NCBI RefSeq assembly: GCF_027497355.1
Contig: NZ_CP114909.1
Coordinates: forward strand, 6,247,080-6,311,079
From: Micromonospora sp. WMMA1947
GTDB lineage: Bacteria; Actinomycetota; Actinomycetes; Mycobacteriales; Micromonosporaceae
Direction of reading: 5' to 3'
DNA length: 64,000 nucleotides
The notes under the pieces: generated by a model
Database searches by the model: none
What the model saw: the letters and a program-made list of their open reading frames with translations, nothing else
What the model was told of the DNA's origin: nothing
Made by a program: the position numbers and the translations under genes
Part shown: positions 25,753 to 34,462 of the stretch, in pieces
Position numbering within the stretch: the stretch's first letter is position 1
How the letters are laid out: the number at the start of each line of letters is the position of its first letter

Positions 25753-26970
25753 ATGCGCATCGCGATGATTTCCCAGCACGCCAGCCCGCTCGCCGCCCCC
25801 GGCGAGGAGGACGCGGGCGGCCAGAACACGCACGTGGCGGAACTCGCGTCCGCGCTCACCGTTGCCGGCCACGACGTCCGCGTCTACACCCGCCGCGACT
25901 CCCCGGCGCTGCCCGAGGTGGTCAGCGCGGCGGACGGCTACCAGGTGTGCCACGTGCCGGCCGGTCCCGCCCGGCGGGTGCCGAAGGACGACCTGCTGCC
26001 GTACATGGGCGAGTTCGGCAGCCGGCTGGCCGACACCTGGCGGCACGGCGGCTGGACCCCGGACGTGGCGCACGCGCACTTCTGGATGAGCGGACTGGCC
26101 ACTGTGCACGCCGGCCGCCGCACCGGGGTGCCGACGGTGCTGACGTACCACGCGCTCGGCACCGTCAAGCGCCGTCACCAGAGCACCCGGGACACCAGTC
26201 CACCGGGGCGCGCCGGTTACGAGCGGGCACTCGGCCGGGCGGTGGACCGGGTCGTCGTGCAGGGCTCGGACGAGGTCGCCGAACTGGTCCGGATGGGCGT
26301 ACCCCGGTCCCGGATGGCCCTGGTCCCGTCCGGCGTCAACGAGGCGGTGTTCCGCCCGAACGGTCCGGTCGCGCCCCGCGACCCGGCCCGCCCGCGCATC
26401 CTCACCGTCGGGCGGATGGTCGAGCGCAAGGGCTTCCTGGACGTGGTCCGGGCGCTGCCCGCGGTGCCGGACGCGGAGTGTGTGATCGTCGGCGGCCCGC
26501 CGGCCCACCTGCTGCCCGCCGACACGTTCGCCCGCCGGCTGTCCGCGCTCGCCGACTCGTGCGGCGTGGCCGACCGGGTACGGCTGCTCGGCGGCGTGCC
26601 GCGCGAGGAGATGGCCGCCTGGTACCGGTCGGCGGACGTGCTCGTGGCCGCACCCTGGTACGAGCCGTTCGGGCTCACCCCGTTGGAGGGCATGGCCTGC
26701 GGCGTGCCGGTGATCGGCACGAACGTGGGCGGCATCGCCGACAGCGTGGTGGACGGGCTCACCGGCGACCTAGTGCCGCCGCGTGACCCCCGCGCGCTCG
26801 GCACCGCGCTGCGCCGGCTGCTCGGCGACAACGTGCGCCGGTTCGCGTACGCCACCGCCGCGCTCGACCGCGTCCGCAGCCGGTACTCCTGGAAACGCTG
26901 CGCCGAGCAGCTCGGTGCGGTCTACGGTGCGCTGACCAGCGCGGCCCGGCCCGCACCGGCGGTGGCGTGA
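25753..26970 (+). CDS. Family 4 glycosyltransferase
   Basis: 405 residues with the GT-B fold of GT4. N-terminal MRIAMISQHASPLAAPGEED is followed by GGQNTHVAELA, the UDP/GDP-sugar region has LTVGRMVERKGF, and the C-terminal nucleotide site has EPFGLTPLEGMACGVPVIGT with the E-x7-E pair. It resembles MshA-like and surface-glycan enzymes; donor and acceptor unknown. I chose the ATG at 25753, which has GGAGG 8 bases upstream. A longer in-frame GTG start (25561) would add the GT4-tail relic described for 25514-25752. Confidence 0.85.
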   Translation: MRIAMISQHASPLAAPGEEDAGGQNTHVAELASALTVAGHDVRVYTRRDSPALPEVVSAADGYQVCHVPAGPARRVPKDDLLPYMGEFGSRLADTWRHGGWTPDVAHAHFWMSGLATVHAGRRTGVPTVLTYHALGTVKRRHQSTRDTSPPGRAGYERALGRAVDRVVVQGSDEVAELVRMGVPRSRMALVPSGVNEAVFRPNGPVAPRDPARPRILTVGRMVERKGFLDVVRALPAVPDAECVIVGGPPAHLLPADTFARRLSALADSCGVADRVRLLGGVPREEMAAWYRSADVLVAAPWYEPFGLTPLEGMACGVPVIGTNVGGIADSVVDGLTGDLVPPRDPRALGTALRRLLGDNVRRFAYATAALDRVRSRYSWKRCAEQLGAVYGALTSAARPAPAVA

Positions 26971-27068
26971 GGCGGGCGCGCACCCGCTGCACGCGTGCCG
27001 GCCGCGACGCACCGGGGCCGTCGGCCGCCGCGCAGGCGTGCCGGCGCAGCGGACGCGGACACCCCTTA

Positions 27069-27082
27069 CTACCCGTCGGTAG
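27069..27082. promoter_or_regulatory. Palindrome over the promoter of the alpha/beta hydrolase gene
   Basis: CTACC-CGTC-GGTAG lies 11 bp upstream of TAGGCT (27093-27098), a likely -10 box 7 bases before the GTG start, so it covers the -35 position. It looks like a repressor site; the regulator is unknown. Confidence 0.4.
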
Positions 27083-27105
27083 GTTAGGGCCGTAGGCTGG
27101 TCCGG

Positions 27106-27963
27106 GTGAGCGGGGACTACACCCAGGAGTTCGTGGACGTCGACGGCGCACGCATCGGCGTGCAGGTCTACCCGGAGCCGGCCGGTCCGCCCGGCGCGCC
27201 GGTGGTGCTGATCTGGCCCGCGATGGGCGTGCGCGCCCGCTACTACCGGCCGTTCGCCGCGGCGCTGCGCGACGCCGGGCTCGCGGTGATCGTCGCCGAC
27301 CTGCGCGGCACCGGCGAGAGCACCCCGACCCCGTCGCGCGCCTGCCGGTACGGCTACCAGGAGATGGCCACCGACATCGGCGCCGTGCTCGACGCGCTCA
27401 AGCCCCGGCTGGACGGCCGTACCCGGCTGCTGCTCGGGCACTCCCTCGGCGGCCAGGTCGCGGTGCTGCACCAGGCGCTGCACGACGCCGACCGGGTGGA
27501 CGGGCTGGCCCTGGTGGCGGTGGGGCTGCCGTGGTGGCGGCGGTACCCGGGTCTGCGCGGGTGGGGCGTGCTGCCGTACACCCAGGGGATCGCGGCGACG
27601 GCCCGGCTCCTCGGCGTCTGGCCCGGCTGGGGCTTCGGCGGCCGACAGGCCGCCGGCGTGATCCGGGACTGGGCGCACACCGCCCGCACCGGCCGGTTCC
27701 CGGCGCTGGACGGGGTGGACACGGAGGCCGCCGTGCGGCGGATCCGGACGCCGGTGCTCGCGGTCAGCGTCGACGACGACCAGTACACGCCGCACGAGAC
27801 GCTCGACCACCTCTGCGAGAAGCTGGCCGAGGCACCCGTGACGAGGCACCGCTACACGGTCGCCGAGGCGGGGGCGCCGCTGGACCACTTCACCTGGGTA
27901 CGCGCGTCGGCGCCGCTGGCCGCCCGGATCGCCGCGTTCGCGGGCACGCTCCCCCGGCGCTGA
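27106..27963 (+). CDS. Alpha/beta hydrolase
   Basis: 285 residues. Serine elbow LLGHSLGGQVAVLHQ near residue 110, acid in VSVDDDQYTP and His in GAPLDHFTW fit the alpha/beta-hydrolase triad. The protein resembles the serine aminopeptidase S33-like group used in lipid or ester hydrolysis. GTG at 27106 seems leaderless (TAGGCT 7 bases upstream). No operon partners. Substrate unknown. Confidence 0.83.
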   Translation: MSGDYTQEFVDVDGARIGVQVYPEPAGPPGAPVVLIWPAMGVRARYYRPFAAALRDAGLAVIVADLRGTGESTPTPSRACRYGYQEMATDIGAVLDALKPRLDGRTRLLLGHSLGGQVAVLHQALHDADRVDGLALVAVGLPWWRRYPGLRGWGVLPYTQGIAATARLLGVWPGWGFGGRQAAGVIRDWAHTARTGRFPALDGVDTEAAVRRIRTPVLAVSVDDDQYTPHETLDHLCEKLAEAPVTRHRYTVAEAGAPLDHFTWVRASAPLAARIAAFAGTLPRR

Positions 27964-27988
27964 GCTCCCGACGGGGAGCCACGCCCGG

Positions 27989-28013
27989 GCGTGAGTCGCC
28001 CGATCGTGGGTAT
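27989..28013 (+). promoter_or_regulatory. Sigma-B-like promoter (GCGT-N15-GGGTAT)
   Basis: Matches the actinobacterial general-stress pattern GNNT-N14-16-GGGTAY, 35 bases upstream of the ATG at 28048. Confidence 0.5.
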
Positions 28014-28047
28014 GCCGCACCGCCCGAACACGGCGGAGGGGGATCTG

Positions 28048-28677
28048 ATGTCAGAACGGCACACCACGCTGCGCTCGATGCACGACCTGGGCCTGGCGGC
28101 CTGGTTCGGCGGCTCCCTGATGGGGGCGCTGGGCGTCAACGGCGCGGCGGCGCGGATCAACGACACGACCGAGCGGCTGCCGGTGGCCTCGGCCGGGTGG
28201 GCGCGGTGGACACCGGTCAACGCGGCGGCGATCGGCGCGCACCTGGCCGGCGCGGTCGGCGAGCTGGTCACCGAGAGCCCGCGCATGGCCCGCCAGGCAG
28301 GCGTGGGGAAGATGAGCGCGGTGAAGACCGCGCTGACGCTCGGCGCGCTGGCGGTGACCGGCTACAGCCGGCTGGTGGGCATGCGGCTGGAGAAGGCCGG
28401 CGGGCCGCCGGTCGAGGGGACCACCGAGCCCAACCACCACACCCCGGCGAACGTCGCCGCCAGTCAGCGGCAGATGAAGCTGCTCCAGTGGGCGGTGCCG
28501 GCGATGACCGGCGCGCTCGTCGTGGTGTCGGCGTACATGGGCGAGCAGCAGAAACCGGGGCAGGTGTTCCGGGGCATGCTGGACCGCGCGGGCGGCATCA
28601 TGTCGGCGCCGAAGAACATCGGCAAGGTGGCCGCCGTGGGCGCGGCCGGACGTTCCCTGGTCGGGGCCGCCCGTTGA
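28048..28677 (+). CDS. Hypothetical membrane protein, probable stress gene
   Basis: 209 residues. Moderately hydrophobic segments occur at about 13-32, 90-110 and 145-165, with conserved-looking SMHDLGLAAWFGGSLMGALGVNGAA at the start. I recognise this as a recurrent actinobacterial hypothetical but know no function. ATG at 28048 has GGAGGGGG 8 bases upstream. A sigma-B-like promoter precedes it and a strong 21-bp hairpin begins right at the stop, so it is probably a single-gene stress unit. Confidence 0.75.
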   Translation: MSERHTTLRSMHDLGLAAWFGGSLMGALGVNGAAARINDTTERLPVASAGWARWTPVNAAAIGAHLAGAVGELVTESPRMARQAGVGKMSAVKTALTLGALAVTGYSRLVGMRLEKAGGPPVEGTTEPNHHTPANVAASQRQMKLLQWAVPAMTGALVVVSAYMGEQQKPGQVFRGMLDRAGGIMSAPKNIGKVAAVGAAGRSLVGAAR

Positions 28678-28678
28678 C

Positions 28679-28728
28679 CACCGCGCGGCCGGCGACCCAC
28701 ATCGGGGTGGGTCGCCGGCCGCGCGGTG
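28679..28728 (+). terminator. Strong 21-bp hairpin
   Basis: Perfect 21-bp stem (28679-28699 with 28708-28728) and 8-nt loop, overlapping the end of the preceding gene. Confidence 0.85.
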
Positions 28729-28788
28729 CACCGGAACCGGACCGGCCGCCGACGGGCGGCGCGGGCACAGCAGCCAGGTGAGGTGACC

Positions 28789-29166
28789 ATGACCAGCAGG
28801 AACCGGCCGGGTGCCGGGCGCGGGCCGGAGTCGGCCGCGCCGTGGGGCAGCACCGGCGGCTTCGACGCCGACGCGCCGTGGGGCGCGGGCGACGACGACC
28901 CGATGGACGAGGGCAGCGAGGAGACCGCCGTGCCCGAGGGCCGGCTCGGTGAGCGGCGGGCGGCCGGCGCCGGGCCGGGTGGGCCGAAGGCGGGCCGGCA
29001 CGGGTTCGGAAACGTCGAACCGACCCGGACGCCGGTGGCCGGGCCGGGCGCGCCGCCGGATCCGGCGCCGTCGGGACGGACGTTCCCGGACGACCGCGCG
29101 GACGGCGACCTCGGCGACAACGCGCTGGAGGAGGCGACCGGGATGCGCCCGGAGACGCGTCCCTAG
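28789..29166 (+). CDS. Small hydrophilic acidic protein, hypothetical
   Basis: 125 residues, almost all Gly, Pro, Asp, Glu, Arg and Ala, with no hydrophobic core; predicted disordered. Phrases such as FDADAPWGAGDDDPMDEGS recur in actinobacterial hypothetical proteins. ATG at 28789 with GAGGTGACC just upstream. It converges on another small hydrophilic gene at 29171 with only 4 bases between stops. Function unknown. Confidence 0.6.
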   Translation: MTSRNRPGAGRGPESAAPWGSTGGFDADAPWGAGDDDPMDEGSEETAVPEGRLGERRAAGAGPGGPKAGRHGFGNVEPTRTPVAGPGAPPDPAPSGRTFPDDRADGDLGDNALEEATGMRPETRP

Positions 29167-29170
29167 GCCG

Positions 29171-29347
29171 TCAGGAGCCGGTGCCGTCCTCGCCCGGCGC
29201 CGACGGCTCGTTGTCCGGCACCGGTGACTCGGCCACCGGGTGCCCGGTGTCGTCCACCAGGCCCGGCGCCATGCTGCCGCCGTGCGCCTCCTCGGCCTCC
29301 CGGGTCGCTCGCGGGTCCCGCTCGTCCTCGCCGCGCCGCTGCTCCAC
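29171..29347 (-). CDS. 58-residue hydrophilic protein with sigma-B-like promoter
   Basis: Short, highly charged (VEQRRGEDERDPRATREAEE) then Gly/Pro/Asp-rich, with no hydrophobic segment. The GTG at 29347 has GGGGGATCT directly upstream, a better ribosome-binding site than the ATG at 29371. A textbook sigma-B-like promoter (GTTT-N15-GGGTAC) lies 35 bases further up. Likely a small disordered stress protein; function unknown. Confidence 0.6.
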   Translation of the reverse strand: MEQRRGEDERDPRATREAEEAHGGSMAPGLVDDTGHPVAESPVPDNEPSAPGEDGTGS

Positions 29348-29381
29348 AGATCCCCCTTCGCGGTCGTCCATGAACCCGGCG

Positions 29382-29406
29382 GTACCCGGGAGGCGGCCGG
29401 GAAAAC
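29382..29406 (-). promoter_or_regulatory. Sigma-B-like promoter (GTTT-N15-GGGTAC)
   Basis: Exact match to the streptomycete sigma-B pattern on the minus strand; the -35 sits next to the stop codon of the DUF72 gene. Confidence 0.65.
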
Positions 29407-29407
29407 C

Positions 29408-30298
29408 TCAGGCGCGCGCGGCGGCGGGCGCGACGCCGAGCAGGCCGGCCAGGCGGGCGGCGTCCCGCTGGGCCTGGTCGCCGCAGCAGTTGTTCATCAG
29501 CACGTGCAGCTCGGCGCAGTCGTCGGCCAGCTCGCGCAGCAGCACCGACCAGTGCCGCAGTTCCTGCTCGCCGTAGGCGTAGCGGAACCGCTCCTGCTTG
29601 TCCCCGCTCTCCCAGGCCGCGCTGTGCCCGTGGAACCGGATCACGGCCAGATCGGTGGTGGCGACAAGGACCGGCGGCACCGAGGAGACGTGCCCCTGCG
29701 GCATGTCCACACAGGCGTACCCGAGGTCGTGCTCGCGCAGGAACGTCACGGTCTCGGCCATCGCGTCCCCGTCGAACCAGGACGAGTGCCGCAGCTCGAC
29801 GGTGACCGGCCAGGGACGGCAACGCCGTGCGGCGTCCAGGATCCGCCGCCGGGCCGCCTCACCGCGGGCCAGCCACGGCGGGAACTGCAACAGCACGGCG
29901 CCGAGCCGGTCGGCCGCCGCGAGCGGCGCCAGCGCCGCGTGGAACCGGTCCCACAGCTCGTCGTACGCCCCGGCGGGCAGGTCGCGCCAGCGGATCCGGC
30001 TCGGGCCGCCGACCGGACGCAGGTCCTTCGGCAACGCGTCGATCGGCGTGTGGTGGCCGGTGAACAGGCGGAACGCCTTGACGTCGAAGGTGAACCCGTC
30101 CGGGGTGGCGTCCGCCCACGCCGCGGTGGTCTCCGGCACCGGCACGGCGTAGTACGACGTGTCCACCTCGACCAGTCCGAAGCGCTCGGCGTAGAAGCCC
30201 AGCCGGCCGGCTGGCGTGTTCACACCGCGCGGATACCAACCGGAGCGGACCAGCATCTGGTCGGCCCACGAGGACGTGCCCACCTTGATGACACCCAT
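29408..30298 (-). CDS. DUF72 (YecE-like) domain protein
   Basis: 296 residues forming the TIM-barrel-like DUF72 fold: VGTSSWADQMLV at the start, VEVDTSYYAVP near 45-55, LLQFPPWLARG near 145, VELRHSSWF near 172, and LHVLMNNCCGDQA near the end. Function of the family is unknown; a link to nucleic-acid metabolism or Fe-S clusters has been proposed but not settled. ATG at 30298. A second, divergent paralog is at 54788. Confidence 0.85.
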   Translation of the reverse strand: MGVIKVGTSSWADQMLVRSGWYPRGVNTPAGRLGFYAERFGLVEVDTSYYAVPVPETTAAWADATPDGFTFDVKAFRLFTGHHTPIDALPKDLRPVGGPSRIRWRDLPAGAYDELWDRFHAALAPLAAADRLGAVLLQFPPWLARGEAARRRILDAARRCRPWPVTVELRHSSWFDGDAMAETVTFLREHDLGYACVDMPQGHVSSVPPVLVATTDLAVIRFHGHSAAWESGDKQERFRYAYGEQELRHWSVLLRELADDCAELHVLMNNCCGDQAQRDAARLAGLLGVAPAAARA

Positions 30299-30442
30299 GT
30301 AATTCAGTTCACCGCGACCGCCGGACATCGGCAACCGGAGATGCGATCCGGGTCGTGACCGGCGCGGGGTGACCGGGCTCACCAGGGTTCCGCCGGGCCG
30401 GGGTGTGACGCGGGGCCGGGTGGCGGCGCTGAGGGTCACGAG

Positions 30443-31153
30443 ATGGACGCATCCGGCCTGGACCAGGAAACCGTCGAGCGGCTGCTCGCCGGGCGCCCCG
30501 GCGACACCTCGTCCGCTCCGCCGCGGCTGGTGGCCGTACTGGCCGCGGTCCGGGCCGCGCCCGGCGCGGGCGAACTCGACGGGGAGGCGGCAGCGGTCGC
30601 GGCGTTCAGGTCGGGCCGGCGGTCGGGCCGTCGTCGCGGCGCCCGGTTCGGCGTCCCGGCCCGGCTCGGCGTCCGGGTAGCGGTGACCGCGCTCGCCGCG
30701 TCCCTGACCGGCGGCGTCGCGCTCGCCGCCACCGGGAACCTGCCGCGCGCCGTCCGCCCGGCGGCGCCGCCGGTCGTCACCGCACCGCCCACGCCGCCGG
30801 ACCGCCCCAGTCGACCGGCCGTCTCACCGGCGCCCGGGGAACCACAGCCGTCCGAACCGTCCGGCCTGTGCGTCGCGTACCGGGCCGTCGCCGAACCGGA
30901 ACGGGGCCGCGCCCTGAGCACGCCCGCCTTCGGCGACCTCGTCAGCGCCGCCGGCGGCCGCGACCGGGTGCCGGACTACTGCGCCGGGCTCCTGGGCGAC
31001 GACGATCCGCCGGGAAAGGCCGGCGACGAGCGGGGCGGCGGCAGGACCGAGCGTCCGGTCCACCCGTCCGGCGGCCCGCCGGGCCCGGACGTGCTCCCGT
31101 CGGGGCAGGCCAAGCGGCCGTCCGGCACCCCGCCCGGGCGGCGTACCGGCTGA
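30443..31153 (+). CDS. Membrane-anchored hypothetical protein with anti-sigma-like layout
   Basis: 236 residues. An N-terminal acidic helical part (LDQETVERLLAG, ELDGEAAAVAAFRSGR) is followed by a basic segment (RSGRRRGARFG), one membrane span at about 75-95 and a Pro-rich external tail with three cysteines. This is the arrangement of membrane partners of SigE-type sigma factors, but no sigma gene is adjacent. ATG at 30443. Function unknown. Confidence 0.65.
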   Translation: MDASGLDQETVERLLAGRPGDTSSAPPRLVAVLAAVRAAPGAGELDGEAAAVAAFRSGRRSGRRRGARFGVPARLGVRVAVTALAASLTGGVALAATGNLPRAVRPAAPPVVTAPPTPPDRPSRPAVSPAPGEPQPSEPSGLCVAYRAVAEPERGRALSTPAFGDLVSAAGGRDRVPDYCAGLLGDDDPPGKAGDERGGGRTERPVHPSGGPPGPDVLPSGQAKRPSGTPPGRRTG

Positions 31154-31176
31154 CAACCGGCTGGTAGCTTGCCCCC

Positions 31177-31929
31177 GTGACCCCCCGGCGCCGTCTACCG
31201 GCGATCCTCCTCCGCCTCACCCTGGTGCTCGCCGTGCTGGCCGGCATCGTGCTCACCGCGCTCGGCCCGGCCACGGTGACCGGCCTGCTGCCGTACTTCA
31301 CCATCCAGAGCAACGTCGCGGTCGGCGTCCTCGCCGGGTACGCCGCCTGGTGCGCGCTGCGCGGCCGGCCGGAGCCGCCGAGCGTCCTCAAGGGAGCGGT
31401 GACCCTCTACATCACCATCACCGGCACCGTCTACCACCTGGTGCTGGCCAACCCGGCCAGCCCGTTCGCCATGACCCAGCCGGACCGGCAACCGGGCGAG
31501 TGGTGGGGCAACCAGTTCCTGCACACGGTGGTGCCGCTGCTGGCGGTCGCCGACTGGGCGCTGTTCGACAGGCGCGGCTGGCTGCGCCCCCGGTACGCCG
31601 CCTGGTGGCTGGTGTTCCCGCTCGGGTACCTCGGGTTCGCGCTGGTACGTGGCCTGATCGTGGACCGCTACCCGTACCCGTTCATCGACGCGGGCGAGCT
31701 GGGCTACGCCGGGGTGGCGATCAGCGCGACCGGGTTCGCCGCGGTGTTCTGGCTGCTGGGCCTGCTGTTCGTGGGCGTGGACCGGCTGCTCGCCCGGATC
31801 GGGCGCGCCGATCCGTCGGCGGCCGGGCCGGCGCAGCCGCCGATGTCCGAGCCGACCGGGTCCGATCCGGCCGACTCCGGACCGGCCGGGTCCGAGCCGG
31901 CGATGCGGGAGACCACCGGCTCGGGCTGA
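31177..31929 (+). CDS. Pr6Pr-family membrane protein
   Basis: 250 residues with six hydrophobic segments and the Pr6Pr signature positions: YFTIQSNVAVGV in TM2, YHLVLA, and HTVVPLLAVADWALFD. Pr6Pr proteins are unexplored six-span bacterial relatives of the FAR-17a/AIG1 group. The C-terminus (about 210-250) is a disordered tail of SDP/SEP/TGS units. GTG at 31177 follows TAGCTT by 10 bases (6 spacer bases plus start), compatible with a leaderless transcript. Confidence 0.8.
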   Translation: MTPRRRLPAILLRLTLVLAVLAGIVLTALGPATVTGLLPYFTIQSNVAVGVLAGYAAWCALRGRPEPPSVLKGAVTLYITITGTVYHLVLANPASPFAMTQPDRQPGEWWGNQFLHTVVPLLAVADWALFDRRGWLRPRYAAWWLVFPLGYLGFALVRGLIVDRYPYPFIDAGELGYAGVAISATGFAAVFWLLGLLFVGVDRLLARIGRADPSAAGPAQPPMSEPTGSDPADSGPAGSEPAMRETTGSG

Positions 31930-31950
31930 GCGGCCCGTCGGGTCAGCGGG

Positions 31951-34029
31951 TCAGGCGGCCCGGTGGGCCGGCTCCCCCACGCGCATCCGCCGGCCCGCGC
32001 CGCGTTCCCGGCCGTACGAGTCGGCCCGTCCCCACCGGCCCGGCACGTCCAGCAGCTCGATCCGTCCGAAACCGGCCGGGACGGACGGATTCACCAGCAG
32101 GTTCTCCCCGCACGGCCGCAGCCCCAGCATGGTCGCCAGCAGCATCAGCAGCCCGCCCGAGGCCCACGACTGCGGTCGCCCGGCGTCCGGCAACTGGACC
32201 GGATACTTGGTCAGCGTGCGGGGATAGCCGGCGATGGACTCCGGGACCGAACCGCCGAGCGTCTCCGCCATCGCGAACACGCCGGCGACGACGTCGGCCG
32301 CCTCCTCGTCGTAGCCGTACCGCCGCAGGCCCGCCGCGACGATCGCGTTGTCCGACGGCCACACCGCGCCGAGGTGCGCGCCGACCGGGTTGTACGGCAG
32401 TTGCCCCTGCGCGTACGTGCGCACGCCCCAGCCGGAGAACAGGTCCTCCCCGCACAGGTGCCCGGCCACCGCGTCGGCCCGGTCCGGCTCCACGATGCCG
32501 CTCCACAGCAGGTGCCCGAGGTGCGAGGTGAGCGCGTCGACCGGCTCGCCGTCCGGGGTGAGCGCGAGCGCGTAGTAGCCCCGCTGCGGCAGCCAGAAGT
32601 CGCTGTTGAACCGTTCCCGCAGCCGCGCGGCGTCGGCCTCCAGGCGCTCGGCGTAGGCCGGGTCACCCCAGAACTCCCGGGCCAGGCGGGCGCCCCGGAT
32701 CCGCGCGTCGTACGCGTACCCCTGAAGCTCGCAGGTGGCGCGCGGGTACGGCGGCTGGACGCCGTGCCGGTCGACGATGGCCTCGGGCGAGTTGCGCCAG
32801 GTCTGGTTCGCCACCCCGTTGACCGTGTTGCGCGGCAGGTAGCGCAGGTAGCCGTCGCCGCACAGGTCGCCGTACCGGGTCAGCCAGTCCAGCGCCATCC
32901 GGGCCGGGTGCCGCAACTCGTGGATCAGGTCGGCGTCGCCGGTCCAGCGTTCGTACTCGTCGAGCAGGATCACGAACAGCGGCGTGGTGTCGGCCGCGCC
33001 GTAGTAGAGCGCCGTCGGCTGCTCGTCGAACGCGGCCGCCTCGCCGTACCGCAGCTCGGCGACGATCTTGCCGGGCTCCTCCTCACGCCGGTCGTCGAGC
33101 CGGCCGCCCTGCAGCATCGCCAGCATGCGCAGCGTGCCCGGGGTCAGCTCGGGCGTGAACGCGAGCGTCTGGAGGCAGGTGATCAGCGCGTCCCGCCCGT
33201 ACAGCGTCATCGCCCACGGCATCCCGCCGACCGGCACCCGGTCGGTGTAGGCCAGCGGCATGTAGCGCAGGGCGGCCAGGTCGGTCAGCGCCTGCCGGTA
33301 CACGGCGGACAGCGCGGGCCGGTCGGCGAACAGGTGCGGCGCCCGGTCGAGCCACCGCTCGAGCTCGTCGCGCATGTCCTGCCGGACGTGCCGGCGGTGC
33401 GACTCGATGCCGGCCCGCAGGTCCCGCCCTCCGGCACCCTGGATGATCATGACGACGTGCAGGTCGACGTGCCACTTGCCCTGCGGTTCGACACGGATCC
33501 GGAAGGTCATCCCCCGCGGGTCCACCTCGGCCGGGACGGTGCTGGAGACACACGTCTCCCGCGCGAACCGTCCGCGCTCGTACCGGATCCGCAGCCGCTG
33601 GTGCTCCGGCTCCGGGACGACCGTCGGGCGCCGCGGGCCGGGCCGCAGGATCTCGGAGGTGTCGGCGAAGTCGGCAGCCATCTCCACCCGCACCGTGTAC
33701 TGGGCGGGTTCGGCCGAGTGGTTCAGCACCGTGAGGCTCTCGTGGTACGCCTCGTCGATCGAGCGGTGCCGGATCACCGAGACGTCGGCGTCCACGTAGT
33801 GGCTGGCCGCGCCGGGCACCAGCACGAAGCGGGTCTCGAAGTAGGTCAGGTCGTCGCGGGACAGCGCGTGCAGCCGCTCGCCGTCGACGGTGAGCACCCA
33901 GTGGGACAGGAACCGGGTGTCGAAGGAGAACAGGCCGATCGGGGCGGACGGGTCGCGCTCCATGTCGCCCTGCGCGTCGCTCATCGCGAACGCGTTGCCG
34001 GCGACGACGTGGACCAGCTCCTGCCTCAT
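31951..34029 (-). CDS. Amylo-alpha-1,6-glucosidase / glycogen-debranching-like protein
   Basis: 692 residues. An N-terminal GDE_N_bis domain (FSFDTRFLSHWVLTVDGERL near 35-54) is followed by an (alpha/alpha)6 GH63/GH133-like catalytic barrel with GYGRDAL-like LYGRDALIT near 265, an Asp/Glu-rich core, and GAVWPSDNAI near 565. These proteins hydrolyse alpha-1,6 or other glucosidic bonds; in actinomycetes the true substrate is rarely known. The ATG overlaps the SCP2 gene stop by 4 bases, so they are translated together. Confidence 0.85.
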   Translation of the reverse strand: MRQELVHVVAGNAFAMSDAQGDMERDPSAPIGLFSFDTRFLSHWVLTVDGERLHALSRDDLTYFETRFVLVPGAASHYVDADVSVIRHRSIDEAYHESLTVLNHSAEPAQYTVRVEMAADFADTSEILRPGPRRPTVVPEPEHQRLRIRYERGRFARETCVSSTVPAEVDPRGMTFRIRVEPQGKWHVDLHVVMIIQGAGGRDLRAGIESHRRHVRQDMRDELERWLDRAPHLFADRPALSAVYRQALTDLAALRYMPLAYTDRVPVGGMPWAMTLYGRDALITCLQTLAFTPELTPGTLRMLAMLQGGRLDDRREEEPGKIVAELRYGEAAAFDEQPTALYYGAADTTPLFVILLDEYERWTGDADLIHELRHPARMALDWLTRYGDLCGDGYLRYLPRNTVNGVANQTWRNSPEAIVDRHGVQPPYPRATCELQGYAYDARIRGARLAREFWGDPAYAERLEADAARLRERFNSDFWLPQRGYYALALTPDGEPVDALTSHLGHLLWSGIVEPDRADAVAGHLCGEDLFSGWGVRTYAQGQLPYNPVGAHLGAVWPSDNAIVAAGLRRYGYDEEAADVVAGVFAMAETLGGSVPESIAGYPRTLTKYPVQLPDAGRPQSWASGGLLMLLATMLGLRPCGENLLVNPSVPAGFGRIELLDVPGRWGRADSYGRERGAGRRMRVGEPAHRAA

Positions 34030-34403
34030 CGGGCCGCCGCCCGCCGGTCGGCCACGTCGCGGGGATCCCGCGCGTCCGGCGGGCCGGGGAAGATCCGGCG
34101 CAGCGTCATCAACAGTCTGAGGTCGCCCTGCGCGACGAGGTCGTTGCGCAGCAGCGCGGCGGCCGGGTGCAGGCACCCCGCCGCGATCCGGTCGAACACC
34201 TCCCGGTTCGCGCCGACCACCAGGTCGGCCTCGTCGGCCAGGCGGTCCACCCGGACGTCCTGCCGGTCGACGGTCAGGTACCAGTGCTCGGTGTGTCCGT
34301 CGTCGCGCAGGTCCAGGCGGATGGTGCCGGAGGTGGTCTCGGGCAGCTCCGGGTGCCGGCCGGCGGTCCCGCGGGTCAGGTGTTCCACGGCCGAGACACT
34401 CAT
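34026..34403 (-). CDS. SCP2 sterol-binding-like domain protein
   Basis: 125 residues with the SCP2 beta-alpha pattern (TIRLDLRDDG, HWYLTVDRQDVRV, ADLVVGANREVFDRIAAG, ALLRNDLVAQGDL). Such domains bind lipids; here the gene is coupled by ATGA overlap to a glycogen-debranching-like enzyme, an odd pairing that I have no explanation for. ATG at 34403. Confidence 0.85.
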   Translation of the reverse strand: MSVSAVEHLTRGTAGRHPELPETTSGTIRLDLRDDGHTEHWYLTVDRQDVRVDRLADEADLVVGANREVFDRIAAGCLHPAAALLRNDLVAQGDLRLLMTLRRIFPGPPDARDPRDVADRRAAAR

Positions 34404-34462
34404 CGGGCCTCCTCGTCGGTGGTGCGGCCGACGCCGCTCGTCCCGCAGCGTCCCCGTCCTGG

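Noticed and set aside
30443..31153. Anti-sigma factor assignment
   Set aside because: Layout fits, but there is no zinc-binding anti-sigma motif and no adjacent sigma gene, so it is left as hypothetical.
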